Translations under genes and position numbers: made by a program
Shown here: piece by piece, positions 1 through 10,853 of the stretch
Layout of the letters: every line of letters begins with the position of its first letter
How positions within the stretch are numbered: position 1 is the stretch's first letter
Source of the DNA: Absidia repens
Taxonomy: Eukaryota > Mucoromycota > Mucoromycetes > Mucorales > Cunninghamellaceae
Assembly: GCA_002105175.1 (NCBI GenBank)
Contig: MCGE01000016.1
Span: 255,501-319,500 of the forward strand
Direction of reading: 5' to 3'
DNA length: 64,000 bases
Notes under the pieces: generated by a model
The model's input: the letters and a program-made list of their open reading frames with translations, nothing else
What the model was told of the DNA's origin: nothing
The model's database searches: none

Positions 1-1
1 C

Positions 2-604
2 TATTATAACGATGATCATGAATTGGCCTTTGCTTGTAACCCTGAACACGCTCTCATTGCTCCTCTCACAGTCGATCCTACAGAATTGTTGCCCCATGCA
101 CCATCTGAGTTTGAATGTATTCCTGCGGGTGTTCCTGAAACTGACCATGCGATGCTGAAATTTTTTTCTGGTCAAGCATCTACTGCGATGGATAAAGAAA
201 ATTTGGAGAAATTGTTATTGAATGATTTACCAGCGATTATGGATATGTCGGTACCAGAATGTGGAGACCTTTGTTTTCCACAGAATAACATACCTTCCAA
301 TCATCAGTCACCGTCACCCCAAACTCAGCAACCTCATTCACCTTCACCTTCGTCAACTCAAAACACCTCCCCCTTTTCCCCAATTTCTGTTATCATTAAC
401 GGGACTGATCCGGATCGGTCTTATGTCTGTGGCAGTTGTCATAAAAAATATACCAGACCCCAAGACTGTACAAGGCATATCAAATCTGCCCATATAAAAA
501 CCAAACGTTTCGTCTGCCACCAAGCCGGATGCATAGGTCGCTACTGTCGTTCTGATGTTCTCAAGAGACATCTCCGTATTGTTCATCAAAAGTCCAACGT
601 CTAA
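2..604 (+). CDS. C2H2 zinc-finger transcription factor, C-terminal part (5' truncated by window edge)
   Basis: The frame is open from the first base of the window, so the start lies upstream; about 200 C-terminal residues are visible. The last 60 residues hold two C2H2 fingers. The first has a CGSC knuckle and an HIKSAH helix end; the second has a longer CHQAGC knuckle and ends RHLRIVH. Between them and the N-terminal acidic/hydrophobic stretch is a Ser/Pro/Gln-rich linker, typical of fungal regulators. The protein stops nine residues after the second finger, so the DNA-binding domain is C-terminal. The target genes and regulator subtype cannot be told from this fragment. An AATAAA lies about 170 nt past the stop. 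Confidence 0.85.
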   Translation, partial: YYNDDHELAFACNPEHALIAPLTVDPTELLPHAPSEFECIPAGVPETDHAMLKFFSGQASTAMDKENLEKLLLNDLPAIMDMSVPECGDLCFPQNNIPSNHQSPSPQTQQPHSPSPSSTQNTSPFSPISVIINGTDPDRSYVCGSCHKKYTRPQDCTRHIKSAHIKTKRFVCHQAGCIGRYCRSDVLKRHLRIVHQKSNV

Positions 605-771
605 CCACAAAAATACTACCTTCCTCTTTATAGCCTATCATTTCCTATTTTGTCCATTTCCCTTTTTCTTATTATTATTTGTTTGTTTGTTCCCACCCTG
701 ACCTTTGTTTGTGATGATCAGTGCTCACCTCATTATTTTCTTTTCCATTTCATTTGACAAACAATAATAAT

Positions 772-777
772 AATAAA
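772..777 (+). promoter_or_regulatory. Candidate polyadenylation signal of the C2H2 gene
   Basis: AATAAA inside a run of AAT repeats, about 170 nt downstream of the stop codon of the C2H2 gene. Placed by position only. Confidence 0.4.
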
Positions 778-899
778 AAACACCATGATTTTTCTATTTT
801 ATTTTTTATTTATTGAACCTGTATACAATATAAAACCAATTGATAACACTAAATCTATTCTACAATAATCAACTCTAATCCTAAAGGCGAGGCTCAAAG

Positions 900-2330
900 T
901 GGTTCTTCATACAAGTCAATCCAAAGTAAGTAACACAGGATGGCCACCGTTCGCAACTCGATTGGGAGGTGCGAGTTTCCCACAAAATGAGAAAAGTGTT
1001 TGAAGTGTACAAAATGGCCTTTCGATATCGCAGATTACACCGCCACCAACGTTCTGCATGCAGTGTCCCCCCACCCAGAATCTCGTTCATCAAGCCCGTT
1101 CTAGAATAAAAAGATTTAGTCAGGATACCCTCTATCGTGTCACTATCATAAAACAAAATACAACTTACCTTCCAGACTTCCCCTTCTACAAGAAATCAAT
1201 GTACATAAAAAAAAAAATTTGGATTCAAAACAATGAGAATGTTGGCATCCTGGTTGGTGATTTAGATAAAATTGAAATGAGTACATCATCACATGTAAGT
1301 GGTAAACATTGTATTTTTTTTCAATTGCCTTCAGCGCATTTGGAGTCGTCCACAATTTTAATCATTGGAGGCGTAGTCGTATCCATTTCGTTTCATCTAT
1401 ACCCCTATCGATCAGCAGTCCAGTTCGCATTTAGTAAATCATTCCAATCAATTATGGATATAGGGTTTTTTGTATACACTTTTACTGTTTTTGTTCAAGT
1501 ACCATTTCTATAGTTGTTGAGGTCGCCAGCTGTTAGAGGATCCATTCGGTAGGTAGTGATAGGAGTTTTATCGTCGTCGCATGTAGGTAGATCACATATT
1601 CATTGATTGACATAGTATGTCAAATGTTGTCAAGATTGTGATTTTCAATAGACTGATTTCATATACAAGAGTATAAATACCGAAAGACAAACAAATGGTA
1701 AGGTCACCTGTGATCAAGTTTGTGAAAACAATGTTAGCGTGTACACGTGGCATAAACATAGAATTAACAATGTGAACGGGGTCAAAAGTGTACGGTAGAA
1801 AAGAAATAGGTCAAGACGTGATTAGTATTCACAAACATCAAATTCATTCACCATAAATAATCAATGATCTATTACCATCACATATGTGATTTCTTTTGCA
1901 AGAAGTAGCCAATAGTCAAACTCCATGAGTAGAATCGCATTGAGGACATGGTGGTAGCTAAAAATTGTATCGGATCAGTAATGAGTACGAAACGTCGCAT
2001 TTTGGTTCATCCACCATTCTTGCCCATAAGGGTATTTGGTTTGCTTACCATAGTGTATCTTTGACACTGGAAGGAGACATGGCTTGAGAGATATATCACA
2101 GATGGTGTGTCTATGCTGGTATGCCTTCAAACAGTAGCCAAATAAGAAGCCCATGGACAATTGCCTCAGCTGGTATATAACGCACAAATTTCTTCACCAG
2201 GCGTAAACCTATGACCATAAATGAGTTAATACAAGTTGTGCATCAATGAAGGACCTACCTTTTCTTTTTGACAACATCAAACACAATGGTGGGCGTGGGA
2301 TTCACAAAACTGTCAGCAAAGCATTTCCGT
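900..2330 (-). pseudogene. Possible decayed oligopeptide (OPT-family) transporter remnant
   Basis: No long frame survives, but short minus-strand pieces in the right order resemble C-terminal landmarks of OPT transporters. Near 2210-2050 there is an EEICALY-like stretch, then LFGYCLKAY, then ISQAMS (compare the family's LFK-Y-GY--SQAL region). Near 1960-1890 there is FYSWSLTIGYFLQKK (compare NY-SW--VG--F-Y--+R). Near 1060 there is RWWRCN (compare the family's RWW-+YN). The frames shift between the pieces and stop codons interrupt them. About 800 nt without similarity separates the last two. The N-terminal two thirds is not seen. This is pattern matching by eye and could be chance. Confidence 0.28.
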
Positions 2331-2562
2331 CAACTATATATTTTCAGTTCAGGACAACTATAATAGTTTCAAAGGTTGAATAAAAATGATGAAAGACCTT
2401 ACAATAAGAACATACTATTGTAAGATTGAGAGGGGGAGGGGAAGAGGAAACAAATATTGAGAAAATGCTACTTTTCAATCCCCGTCGTGAGCGAGCAAAA
2501 ATCGACCTCCATTTACCTCGTGAGATAGTTTACCCATCAACAACCATCGATCGAATCGCTAT

Positions 2563-2657
2563 TTAAATAACTACCAATGGTCCCTTGGGTTTCATTGCTT
2601 TCCCAAGATCTGGATCGTCATGGACGAATCCCTTGGCATCTGTTCCGATGAAACTAT
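2563..2657 (-). other. Coding-like orphan terminal exon
   Basis: On the minus strand a TTGGAAAATAG acceptor-like sequence is followed by a clean 31-codon frame containing GTDAKGFVHDDPDLGKAMK and ending GPLVVI before a TAA stop. The composition looks like a real protein C-terminus, but I do not recognise the family. No convincing upstream exon could be joined; the next 300 nt upstream contain two T/A homopolymers. It may be the end of a lost or heavily split gene, or chance. Confidence 0.2.
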
Positions 2658-2710
2658 TTTCCAATAAACAAAAAAGAAGAGTTTGTTAGCTGGATACATA
2701 CAAATTAGTT

Positions 2711-2746
<36 letters not shown>

Positions 2747-2943
2747 CGACTGTATTTGGGTAAGCTTTATAATTGACCTTTGTCGTACGCATTTTCATTG
2801 CAAAAAACTATACTTTTCATGTTAGTTGGAAAAAGGCATATTTGCCCTGATCGGTGTATTTTTGTGTCTGTGGTGTAGGATAATAATAGAATGGGGGAGA
2901 GGTTTTTTTTAGCTCCATTTCAAAATAATAATAATAATCGAGA

Positions 2944-2982
<39 letters not shown>

Positions 2983-3688
2983 CCCAATGGGAATGTCATC
3001 AGTATCTCTTCTTGTTGAAAGTTGTTACACAATGCAGTCTTTGATTAATGGCACATCGCAGGTCGACGGGTAGATCATGACAATAATTTGGTCGCGGGAT
3101 CATTCATTTTGTAAAAGTCTATGGCATAGCGAAGGTATCATCGTCGCCCATCACTTTTTATTTCATCAGAAATATATTATAAATTGGAGAACAATTTCAA
3201 TCAAAGATGGAACAAAAGAAGACAATGACCAGAATTCAGGTTTCAGGTACGTTCAATTTCATTCACTTATCATCACCCAAAGTTTCCACCAAAGGTAGGT
3301 GACCACAAGCCATGCTCACTGCAAATCAAAAAACAAAACAAAATGTCAGATCTATTGCTAAAAATAAGGGTCTTACGACTTCTAAAGAAAGGAAAATAAA
3401 ATATAAAGTTCTCAGTATCACCAATAGCTAAAAAGAATTATCTTGTTTTGGGTAATTTATATTTATCGCTGTGTTACGGCTGTGTTTGAAAATATTTCTG
3501 GTTTACATATAAGAATGGGGAATTTTTTTTTTCTCTCTCTTTTTTTTTTTTTCGTATATCACTATCGTTTTTTTTCTTCTTTCCATTTATATCTTGTCTT
3601 TGTGCGTTTTATTTATACTCATTAACAAACAAACAATCAATTTATAATACACCGAACTCACAATTAATACATACTTTCTCTCAATATC

Positions 3689-4081
3689 ATGGTCCGTGCT
3701 ACTACAACATTGATGTCCTGTATTGGATTATCCTCTCTCATGGTCTCATACGTATCAGCAGGTGGGATGATCGGTCAAGTCGTGGATGCCACCAACTTCT
3801 GTGTTTTCCTTCCTCCTTCTGGAGAAATGAGTGACCCATTATCCGATAACGAATGGGATGGTCAAGCATATTGTTTGGGAAGTACACCTAAAGCTGTTGA
3901 TGCCAATACCTTACCTGATGGCTTTATCCAATCAGCTCATTATGTCGCAACTGATGATTATGTTCAGGTCACTGGTCAAATTGATGCCTCTAAAATGGGT
4001 CTGAATCCCACTGACGAAGGCGCGCAATTTGATATTATGGTATGATATAATAGCAAAACAAATAAATGACGCTAATGAATC

Positions 4082-4119
<38 letters not shown>

Positions 4120-4718
4120 GCACCAAAAGGGTCTTCTTGTGCTGGATGGGATTACTATGTTAATTTGATTGAACCTGCTGGAAACACGTACTGCATGCGA
4201 TGCTGTGTAAGTTGTTATGGTAGTAAACAACCAAAAGAAATCCACTAATAATTTTTCTTGTATAGAATGATACTACAAATTGTAACCGAGGTATTTCCCA
4301 GGATGGTTGTGCTCGAATTGTTCCTGGGGATTATAGTGGCCCAATGGATGGTTCTGGAAGCTCTTTACCATCTTCCTCTTCTTCGGCTTCATCATCTGCT
4401 TCTGGATCCTCATCCTCTTCCGCCGCTGATGCTTCGTCCTCTATTGTCGCCTCATCATCGTCATCATCAGCCTCAGTTCCTGCATCATCATCATCATCTT
4501 CTTCTTCATCATCATCTATATTGCCTTCTTCTTCAATCAACACATCCACTTCCTCGTCACCCAATAGCGGCTCTTCCAATGCAAATGGCTCTCAATCAGG
4601 GGACTTGAGCCAATCATCCATGACTGCCCAATCGGTGAATCAAGCTTCTATCATGACAGGTTCATCTATCCTTGTTGGTGGTTTAACTACTTTGGTCGCT
4701 TTAGTGATTGTAGCCTAG
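3689..4718 (+). CDS. Secreted serine-rich GPI-anchored cell-surface protein
   Basis: Three exons (3689-4039, 4120-4206, 4266-4718) give 296 residues. Residues 1-25 form a signal peptide ending in VSAGG. The mature part (about 25-175) has many cysteines (NFCVFLPP, AYCLGS, SSCAGWDYY, TYCMRCC, NCNRG, DGCARIVPG). This is a conserved fungal extracellular module that, as far as I recall, also occurs in basidiomycete mannoprotein/macrophage-activating glycoprotein-like proteins. Residues 180-260 are almost pure Ser with Ala, Asn and Thr, a spacer likely to be O-mannosylated. The last 20 residues are hydrophobic (LVGGLTTLVALVIVA) and end the protein, as in a GPI signal. The first intron ends in a 31-nt T tract directly at its AG. 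The role is probably in the wall; no enzyme motif is visible. Confidence 0.88.
4087..4117 (+). repeat. T31 homopolymer at a 3' splice site
   Basis: An uninterrupted T31 run is followed directly by AG, forming the polypyrimidine tract of the first intron of the GPI-type gene. Confidence 0.9.
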
Positions 4719-4867
4719 AATTAGTGTGTATTTTTATTTTATTTTAGTTGATTACTGTATCATCACTTTCGCTGCCCCTCTTCATACTGTCCCATATCAC
4801 TATTATTTACTACTTTGTTACATTTATTATTTTATTTACTTTATAATATACTTTCTGCTACGTTATG

Positions 4868-4873
4868 AATAAA
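4868..4873 (+). promoter_or_regulatory. Candidate polyadenylation signal of the GPI-type gene
   Basis: AATAAA about 150 nt after the stop codon, in AT-rich sequence and followed by T-rich sequence. Confidence 0.45.
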
Positions 4874-5529
4874 ATCAGTAATTTACCGTATTGAACAGAA
4901 CTAAACAATTATTATATTGTAGGTTGTTTGTGTCTGTGTATATATGAGTGTTTAGGGACGGCCTTGATGATTGGGAAAAAAATATTATGATCTCATATTA
5001 CAATATATTGGTATGACGAAGAAGTCTCGTGACACCCCAAATTTAAAGAAAGAAAAAAGGATCTACTGGGCACTAGTGTGTGTGTGAATTATGATGGGAT
5101 GGGAATAGGTGTCGGCATTTTCTCTCGATCACAATTCTTTTTTTTCTTGTGTGTGCGGATAAAAGAACAAGCTGGGTATTGACGCCTCCAAAATATTGCA
5201 TTTTATTAGATAGTCCCTTAGAGTTAACTGACTTTCTCTTTCTTTTTTTTTTATCATTCTAAACGCAATGTAGTAATGAATGGTATGTATACAGTATGTT
5301 AATTTAGTAGAGGCTATAATATTCTATCAGGAAGGTTACGATAACAGCACTCGCGTGGTTGACCAATATGAATGATCGATTAGCAGCAGGCCGCTATTTA
5401 TACCTTGCATATAAACTGACCTGTATAATTTCTCCCAGTTTCTAGTAGTATATCAAGTAAATAATTTAGAATGGAAGGTAAAAGTATCCACTGTATCATC
5501 CAAGGTAAAAAAACAATTCTTTACCCAAT

Positions 5530-6215
5530 CCTCACAGGAGACAAAAAAATAATAATTTCAAATCCCGCACACGTGAAGATTTATTTACTCCCAAATTTTA
5601 GTTTTCCTTTCTCTTTCTTTCCCTTTTCTTTTTTTCTTTCTATTTATTTTCTTCGCCATTCAACTTCTTTGGGGCTATGTTGGTCTCAAATTAGCGTCAG
5701 GTCTAGTTTAGAAAGGGTTTCAGCTCAGGGATTACAAGATGCATGGGGACACCATTTCATTTTGGATCTAGGATCTGAGGGCACCATTAGTTGGCTTTTT
5801 GAGGCCTTCATTAGCTTAGTTTAGTAATAGTTTGCTATTGTTTTTATCTATATCTGAATAAAATCTGTTTCTTTTATATGCTTCAATGAGAAACTGTCCC
5901 GTTAGACCTTTCATGTTTTGTGCAATGGATCCCTAGGGGGATTTTTTTTCACGACCATCGGTCCCATCTTGACTAGTATCAACCATCGTTATGCTTCAAT
6001 AAAAGACAGTAAAAAACATCTCTCTAGTTATTTTCCTGCTCCTTTTAGTATATTAGTTCCTTTTTAAAAATGTGCCTTCAGGTTAGCACTGACCATTCTC
6101 TAGAACTCAAGTTAGTATCACTCATGCTAGCTCCATTAGATCCCTTGAAATGTTATTGATCTTCGTAATTTTTGCTTCTGTTTCAATAAAATATGACCTT
6201 CCTATTTATATTTTC
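5530..6215 (+). repeat. Dispersed non-coding repeat, copy 1
   Basis: Starts near GGAGACAAAAAAA, then an ATCCCGCACACGTG box, a pyrimidine-rich stretch, and the conserved body with GATTACAAGATGCATGGGGA, CATTAGTTGGCTTTTTGAGG and repeated CAATAAAA motifs. It lines up by eye with the copies near 12.0 and 25.3 kb, and in reverse with those at 7.4, 17, 30 and 46.5 kb. The tail beyond about 6215 has diverged, so the true end is uncertain. Confidence 0.8.
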
Positions 6216-6497
6216 TGACCTGCTACTTAGGGGAAAATATTGCCACTGTAACTATTTTACGGTTGTCCCTTCAAACACCTGTTTTCTAACTCACTCACTA
6301 TGGCGTGGGGGGGGCTTATTTATTATTTCAGAGCTATCCTCTACAGAGAGGGACCCTATCTTCCTTTTTGTTTGTTTGTTTACACCAGTATCAACATTGT
6401 ATTTTCACTTTAATGACAGAAATTACAATCATTCAATAATCCTAGCTTGGTAGCACACTCCGCTTTTTATCGCAGTTGACATTGGCGGCGTTGTGGA

Positions 6498-6531
<34 letters not shown>

Positions 6532-7379
6532 TTTTCAAAGAAACCTCCCACTAGTCATCTTCGACACATTTTTGGCTTAAGTAGTTGCCGTCATCCAACA
6601 ACGGCACTATCAACAATTTGTTTTCTTTTTTAAAACAGTCAACATCACACCCCTTCGACGACGTAATACCCTTCGACTCAATATAGGGCAACTTGGAATT
6701 GAAATAACTTCCCCTTTCATTGTAGAACAACTCACTCCTCCATTGTAGAATAGTTTATCTCCTGCCTTTCACAATAGAATAGTTCTTCACTCGCCAGACA
6801 ATTGTTTACTCACTTCGTTTATCTTACAATATGTTTATTCTGCAATTAAAAATAAAAAAAATTCTTCAATGAATACATTTAATAGTTTATAGCGTACAGT
6901 GGTTTTACGTGCTATTGGGATACTCCTCATCAAAGACAGTTCGACATATCTGCCTACTTTGTTACTTCTGAGGTTCCGAAATGCCTGCTTAGAAACATTT
7001 ATGAGGGAGGGGGAATGCTTACTATACCAATACGAAATAAAAATAGTGACTTCGATATATACAGCATGCCATGCCCTATGAAAGCTATAGAGGAGATATG
7101 GTCATGGTTATTTGATATATCGAGGAAAGTGTTATATTTCATATCAAGTAACAGGGAAGGCGTTTATTGTCGTTGGAGTCTTGGGGTGGGGGTGGAGGAA
7201 TGGCCTATAGGAACACGTTAAATGGTTAAACTGGCAACCACGCGAGAAGTATATAGTAAAATTTGCAAATCATACTACCTTTGCTACACAATGCAGTATT
7301 TCTTTCTCTCATTGGCGGTATAAATTTGGTTCGTTAACATAAATGATAGCATTATTAATACTATTATTATTTTTTTTTA

Positions 7380-7815
7380 AAAAAAGATGATGGTCGACGC
7401 TAATCTAAAGGGGATGTTGATAGTGAAAAACGGATCCATTTCACAAAACTAGAGAAAGCCTAAAGAGACATATTTTCCATTGAATAATATAAAAAGAAAC
7501 ATACTTTATTGATATATATACAAACTGTAGATAAACTAAGACTAAACTAGGTTAATGGGGACTTCAAAAAGCTAACTAAGGGTGTTCCTTAATCATGAAT
7601 TCAAAATGAAAAGGGATCCCCAAGCATGTTGTAATCCCTGTTCTGAAAACGTTTCTAATCTAGTCCTGATACTAATCTAAGTTCAACATAACCTCAATGA
7701 GGTTACAATGGTGAAGAAAAAAAGAAAGGAAAAAAGGAAATAAAAAAGAGTGCGAGAAATAAAAACGAGCGAAAATAAAAATTCACGTGAACGGGGTTTA
7801 AAAGGCTCTCTGCTG
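7380..7815 (-). repeat. Dispersed non-coding repeat, copy 2 (partial)
   Basis: Minus-strand copy. It carries the CACGTG box at 7783-7788, the A/G-rich complement of the pyrimidine stretch, and the body with CATGTTGTAATCCCTG and TTTCTAATCTAGTCCTGA. It appears shortened: similarity fades near a GATTAGCGTCGACCAT-like block at about 7390, where longer copies continue for some 500 nt. Confidence 0.75.
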
Positions 7816-8086
7816 TGATTTTCAAGATAATGGGAGAAGCTGGCAGGTTTATCTTTGGACTCAACGAGAAAGCTTTGAATACCCAGAAAAGCAACGTGGG
7901 GAGTTGAGTGTTTTATGTCTCCAGAAAGACGGCGGAGAGGGGCTTGATGCTTGGCTGGAATGGCCATATTGAACCAAAAAGATGCAGTTTAGACTCCGGT
8001 TCATTTTTATTTGTTTTTTTTTTTTTGACTGTCACTCTTTTCTGTGTACTTTTTTTTGTTCTGAACACCTCACCTTATATATACCA

Positions 8087-8955
8087 ATGCCTCCATCAAA
8101 TCAATCCAAAAGCCAATGCCCGCTATGCTCCTCAACTATAGAAGAATATCTTATCAATCTTGAAACCAAGATGACAATGTGTGGAAACGTCAAGGTAATA
8201 AATGGAAAAAATTGTATGACTATGAAACCTCTGCTGAAACTTTTTTTCTTCATATATCTAGTGTACTTATCCCTTCAATACAGCCGATCCTACACAGTTT
8301 GTTGTCAGAACTGAAGGTGGTGGAAATACTCAGAAGGGTAAGAAACGGGCAAAAATATCACTTGATAAAACTCAAAAATCTGTGAACGGTAAGAAGCAAG
8401 AAACTACATATTCCTTGACTTCACCTATTGAACAGAAAGATAAACCTCTTGTTTTGGCTCTTCCTAGTAAGTCCATCTCTGCGGGATCCGTTTTAACTTC
8501 TCCACAAACACCAAACTCTACTACCTCACCATATGACCAAGGTATGTTGAAAGTATTAAAATATATACTATTGTATACTCACCTCCCTTACTTTTTTTAT
8601 TGTATTTATAGAAGCGACACCTTCAAAACGATTCCGATCTCAACCTGCAACTGCAACTTCTCAGGCGGTGGTTCCTTCGAAAGCAACAGAAGCGACAACA
8701 ATGACTACAGCTCAAACTGCAACAACAACTAATTACTCGTTGGCTGATATCGAACTTTTACTAAATGATACGGATGAAGATAACGGCTCAACTGTGGTGA
8801 CACCAAAGGAAGACGCGACTAGTGCTATGAGCCCAATGATGTGGCTGGATGATATGTTTCAAGGACAAGATCACAACGACCTTGGCAGCAAGTGCAACCC
8901 GCTACAAACAAATCAAGATCTGGACACTTTGCTTGGACTCTCTTTATTCCAATGA
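8087..8955 (+). CDS. Small protein with N-terminal USPL1-like zinc motif
   Basis: Three exons (8087-8194, 8262-8541, 8612-8955) give 243 residues. Residues 11-37 hold CPLC, then 17 residues later CGNVKCTYPF: a Cys4 knuckle of the form CPxC...CxxxxCxYP. The same pattern occurs at the N-terminus of USPL1, a SUMO-specific isopeptidase. No cysteine-protease domain follows. The rest is low in structure and rich in Ser, Thr, Gln and Lys (a KKRAK basic patch near residue 65, SKRFRSQ near 130). Two acidic short motifs lie near the end: LADIELLLNDTDEDN, and DLDTLLGLSLFQ at the C-terminus. These resemble activation or protein-interaction peptides. Likely nuclear; the function is unknown. An AATAAA lies about 180 nt downstream. 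Confidence 0.8.
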
Positions 8956-9806
8956 TAACTTTTTTAATGGTCCCTATCCTGCTCTACCCTTAGTATATAG
9001 TTTTTATTTTATCTACCTTACCTCTTCGTTTTTGTTTTTCCTTTTTTCCATGCATACTCTGTATATATCCCTGTTTTACCTATCCACTTTACTCGTCTTC
9101 CCTTCACCAATGCTATTTTGTTGGAGAAGACTGAATAAATGGGATTATCACATTAGCATTATTATTATCACCCCTCCTCCCTTTATATATATATATTCAT
9201 CAGTCTTCTTATCATTTTTGTTTCTTCATCTTCTAAGCCTTGAATAAAGCATGCTTATTTTTATCTATGATTTATCATTGATTTCATTGATTATCTTGGC
9301 TCTTCGTTTTGATTGACTTCTTTTATCTAAAGACGGAATGCTTGAAGGCTTAGCTTTTTTTTTTTTTTTCAGGCACAGGTTTTCCCTTCGGTTTTTTTGA
9401 TGAGCAACGTCATTTGGATGACACATTTGGTTCATAATATATACGTCAATCCTACTCCAATATGCTGTGCAACTAATAAATCGATATTTTCCGTGGTATC
9501 ATGAACTTCCTTTCTATTCATCTTTCAGTCTGAACACAGTTCCCTTACTCATCCACATTTATTTTGCCCTTTCATACCTATTCTCTAATTTTTTTTTTTT
9601 TTTTTTTTTTTTTTTGTCAAATGACATATTACTGATATTTTCCAACAGTACAAATACACCTAATTTATGACATATCTGACATAATAAAATACACTTGACA
9701 AACAACATAAATTGATATATAAAACATAATCAATCTTTTATTTTATATAGTAAACGATGATTGGGGAGAGAAGGTAAAAAGCTACACTAATAAAAGAGTA
9801 TATAAT
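8956..9806. other. 3' flanks of two convergent genes
   Basis: 850 nt between the stop of the zinc-motif gene (+) and the stop of RPS2 (-). Pyrimidine-rich, with AATAAA at 9134-9139 and again near 9242, and a T tract of about 24 nt near 9591-9615. No gene seen. Confidence 0.6.
9134..9139 (+). promoter_or_regulatory. Candidate polyadenylation signal of the USPL1-motif gene
   Basis: AATAAA 180 nt past the stop codon in a T-rich 3' flank; a second candidate lies about 105 nt further on. Confidence 0.4.
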
Positions 9807-10732
9807 CTACTTGCGTTGCTTTTGGGAGAGGAAGTCAGTGAATTCTTGGAAAGGAGCCTTGGTGAATTCAGTTTCGGCCCAGAGATCAGGAGTCAAGAAA
9901 CCGTAAGTGTTACCGATAGCAGCAAAGGTAGCCTTGACAAAGTTACCCAAAGTACGGGTAGAACCCTTGGAGGAAGTGTAACAATCAGTGACACCAGCCA
10001 ATTGGAGGACCTTCTTGGGGACAGGAGCACCGACAATACCAGTACCACGGGGAGCAGGGATAAGACGGCAGACGGAAGAACCACACTTACCAGTGACCTT
10101 GCAAGGAACAGTGTGGGGTTCACCGAGAGAGGAGCCCCAGAAACCACGACGGACAGGGATGATGGAAAGCTTGGCCAAGATAATGGCACCACGGATGGAG
10201 GTGGCAACTTCCTTGGAGCACTTAACACCGAGACCAACATGACCATCGTTATCACCAATGACGACAAAGGCCTTGAAGCGAGTACGTTGACCGGCACGGG
10301 TTTGCTTTTGCACAGGCATGATCTTCATGACTTGATCTTGAAGCTTGGGCAAGAAGTAATCAACGATTTGATATTCCTTGATGGGCAAAGAGAACAAGTA
10401 GATTTCTTCGATAGACTTGATCTTACCAGCCTTTACGAGACGACCGAGCTTGGTGACAGGAACCCTAACAAAAAAAGAAAAGAAAAAGAGAGGTACCAAC
10501 ATGAGCGATGAATCAAACTATCATTACTGAACATTCCCCTCCCCTTTTTTTATCGAGATCCTTACCATTCGTTCTTTTCTTCACCACGACGACCACGTCC
10601 GCGACCACCACGGCCTCGACCGCGACCAAATCCACCACGTCCTATATACAGAGAAAGAAAACTGGTTAGCATAAAGAGTATATCAGTTATAATCAACTTC
10701 TTTTACTTACCACGAGGAGCAGAATCAGCCAT
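9807..10732 (-). CDS. RPS2: 40S ribosomal protein uS5 (RPS2)
   Basis: Three exons (10732-10711, 10641-10566, 10464-9807) encode 251 residues, close to the usual eukaryotic length. The first exon is only 22 nt (MADSAPRG). The second encodes the Arg/Gly-rich N-terminal tail (residues 8-25), a known arginine-methylation region in this family. From about residue 33 follow [10 protein letters not shown], then the uS5 double-stranded RNA-binding fold with [16 protein letters not shown] and [14 protein letters not shown], and the C-terminal half with [19 protein letters not shown] and [18 protein letters not shown]. The protein sits in the 40S head/body junction and supports decoding accuracy. Codon use is more GC-rich and regular than in the neighbours, as expected for a highly expressed gene. 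Identity is certain. Confidence 0.98.
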
Positions 10733-10808
10733 CTGACACAAAAAAAAAAAAGAAAAAAAGAAATGAAGTTAGCATACCGTTAATGATCAAAAAAATAATA
10801 AAAATGAT

Positions 10809-10853
10809 CCATCCATCCATTCATCTAACATTTCATCCATCCATCCGTTCGTC
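10809..10853 (+). repeat. CATC tandem tracts upstream of RPS2
   Basis: Two short blocks of CATC/CCATCCAT repeats about 80-120 nt upstream of the RPS2 start. They may be part of the promoter or simple sequence; their position upstream of a highly expressed gene is the only hint of function. Confidence 0.5.

Larger units (their letters stand above)
605..3688. other. Gene-poor intergenic region
   Basis: About 3.1 kb between the C2H2 gene and the GPI-type gene with no intact gene. It holds the possible OPT remnant, one coding-like orphan exon, and two long T tracts on the plus strand (about 29 nt ending at 2742 and 35 nt ending at 2982). The ORFs of 60-150 codons here have no recognisable composition or motifs. 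Confidence 0.6.
4719..8086. other. Gene-poor region with two copies of the dispersed repeat
   Basis: No gene is supported here. It contains a plus copy (starting about 5530) and a minus copy (ending about 7815) of the dispersed repeat, facing each other. Between them (6216-7379) lie a T-rich tract near 6500-6535 and three loose repeats of a TTGTAGAA/ACAATAGAA motif near 6720-6790. The 60-117 codon ORFs lie inside or beside the repeats and look like chance. Confidence 0.6.

Noticed and set aside
1058..1513. 151-codon plus-strand ORF
   Set aside because: No start context, motif or composition typical of a protein; it overlaps the possible OPT remnant on the other strand.
4331..4579. Highly acidic minus-strand ORF
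   Set aside because: The antisense reading of the serine-codon (TCA/TCT) stalk of the GPI-type gene.
9816..10511. 231-codon plus-strand ORF across the RPS2 gene
   Set aside because: It is an antisense shadow of the uS5 coding exon. Its Gly/Thr/Asp-rich composition follows from the codon bias of RPS2, and no domain is visible.
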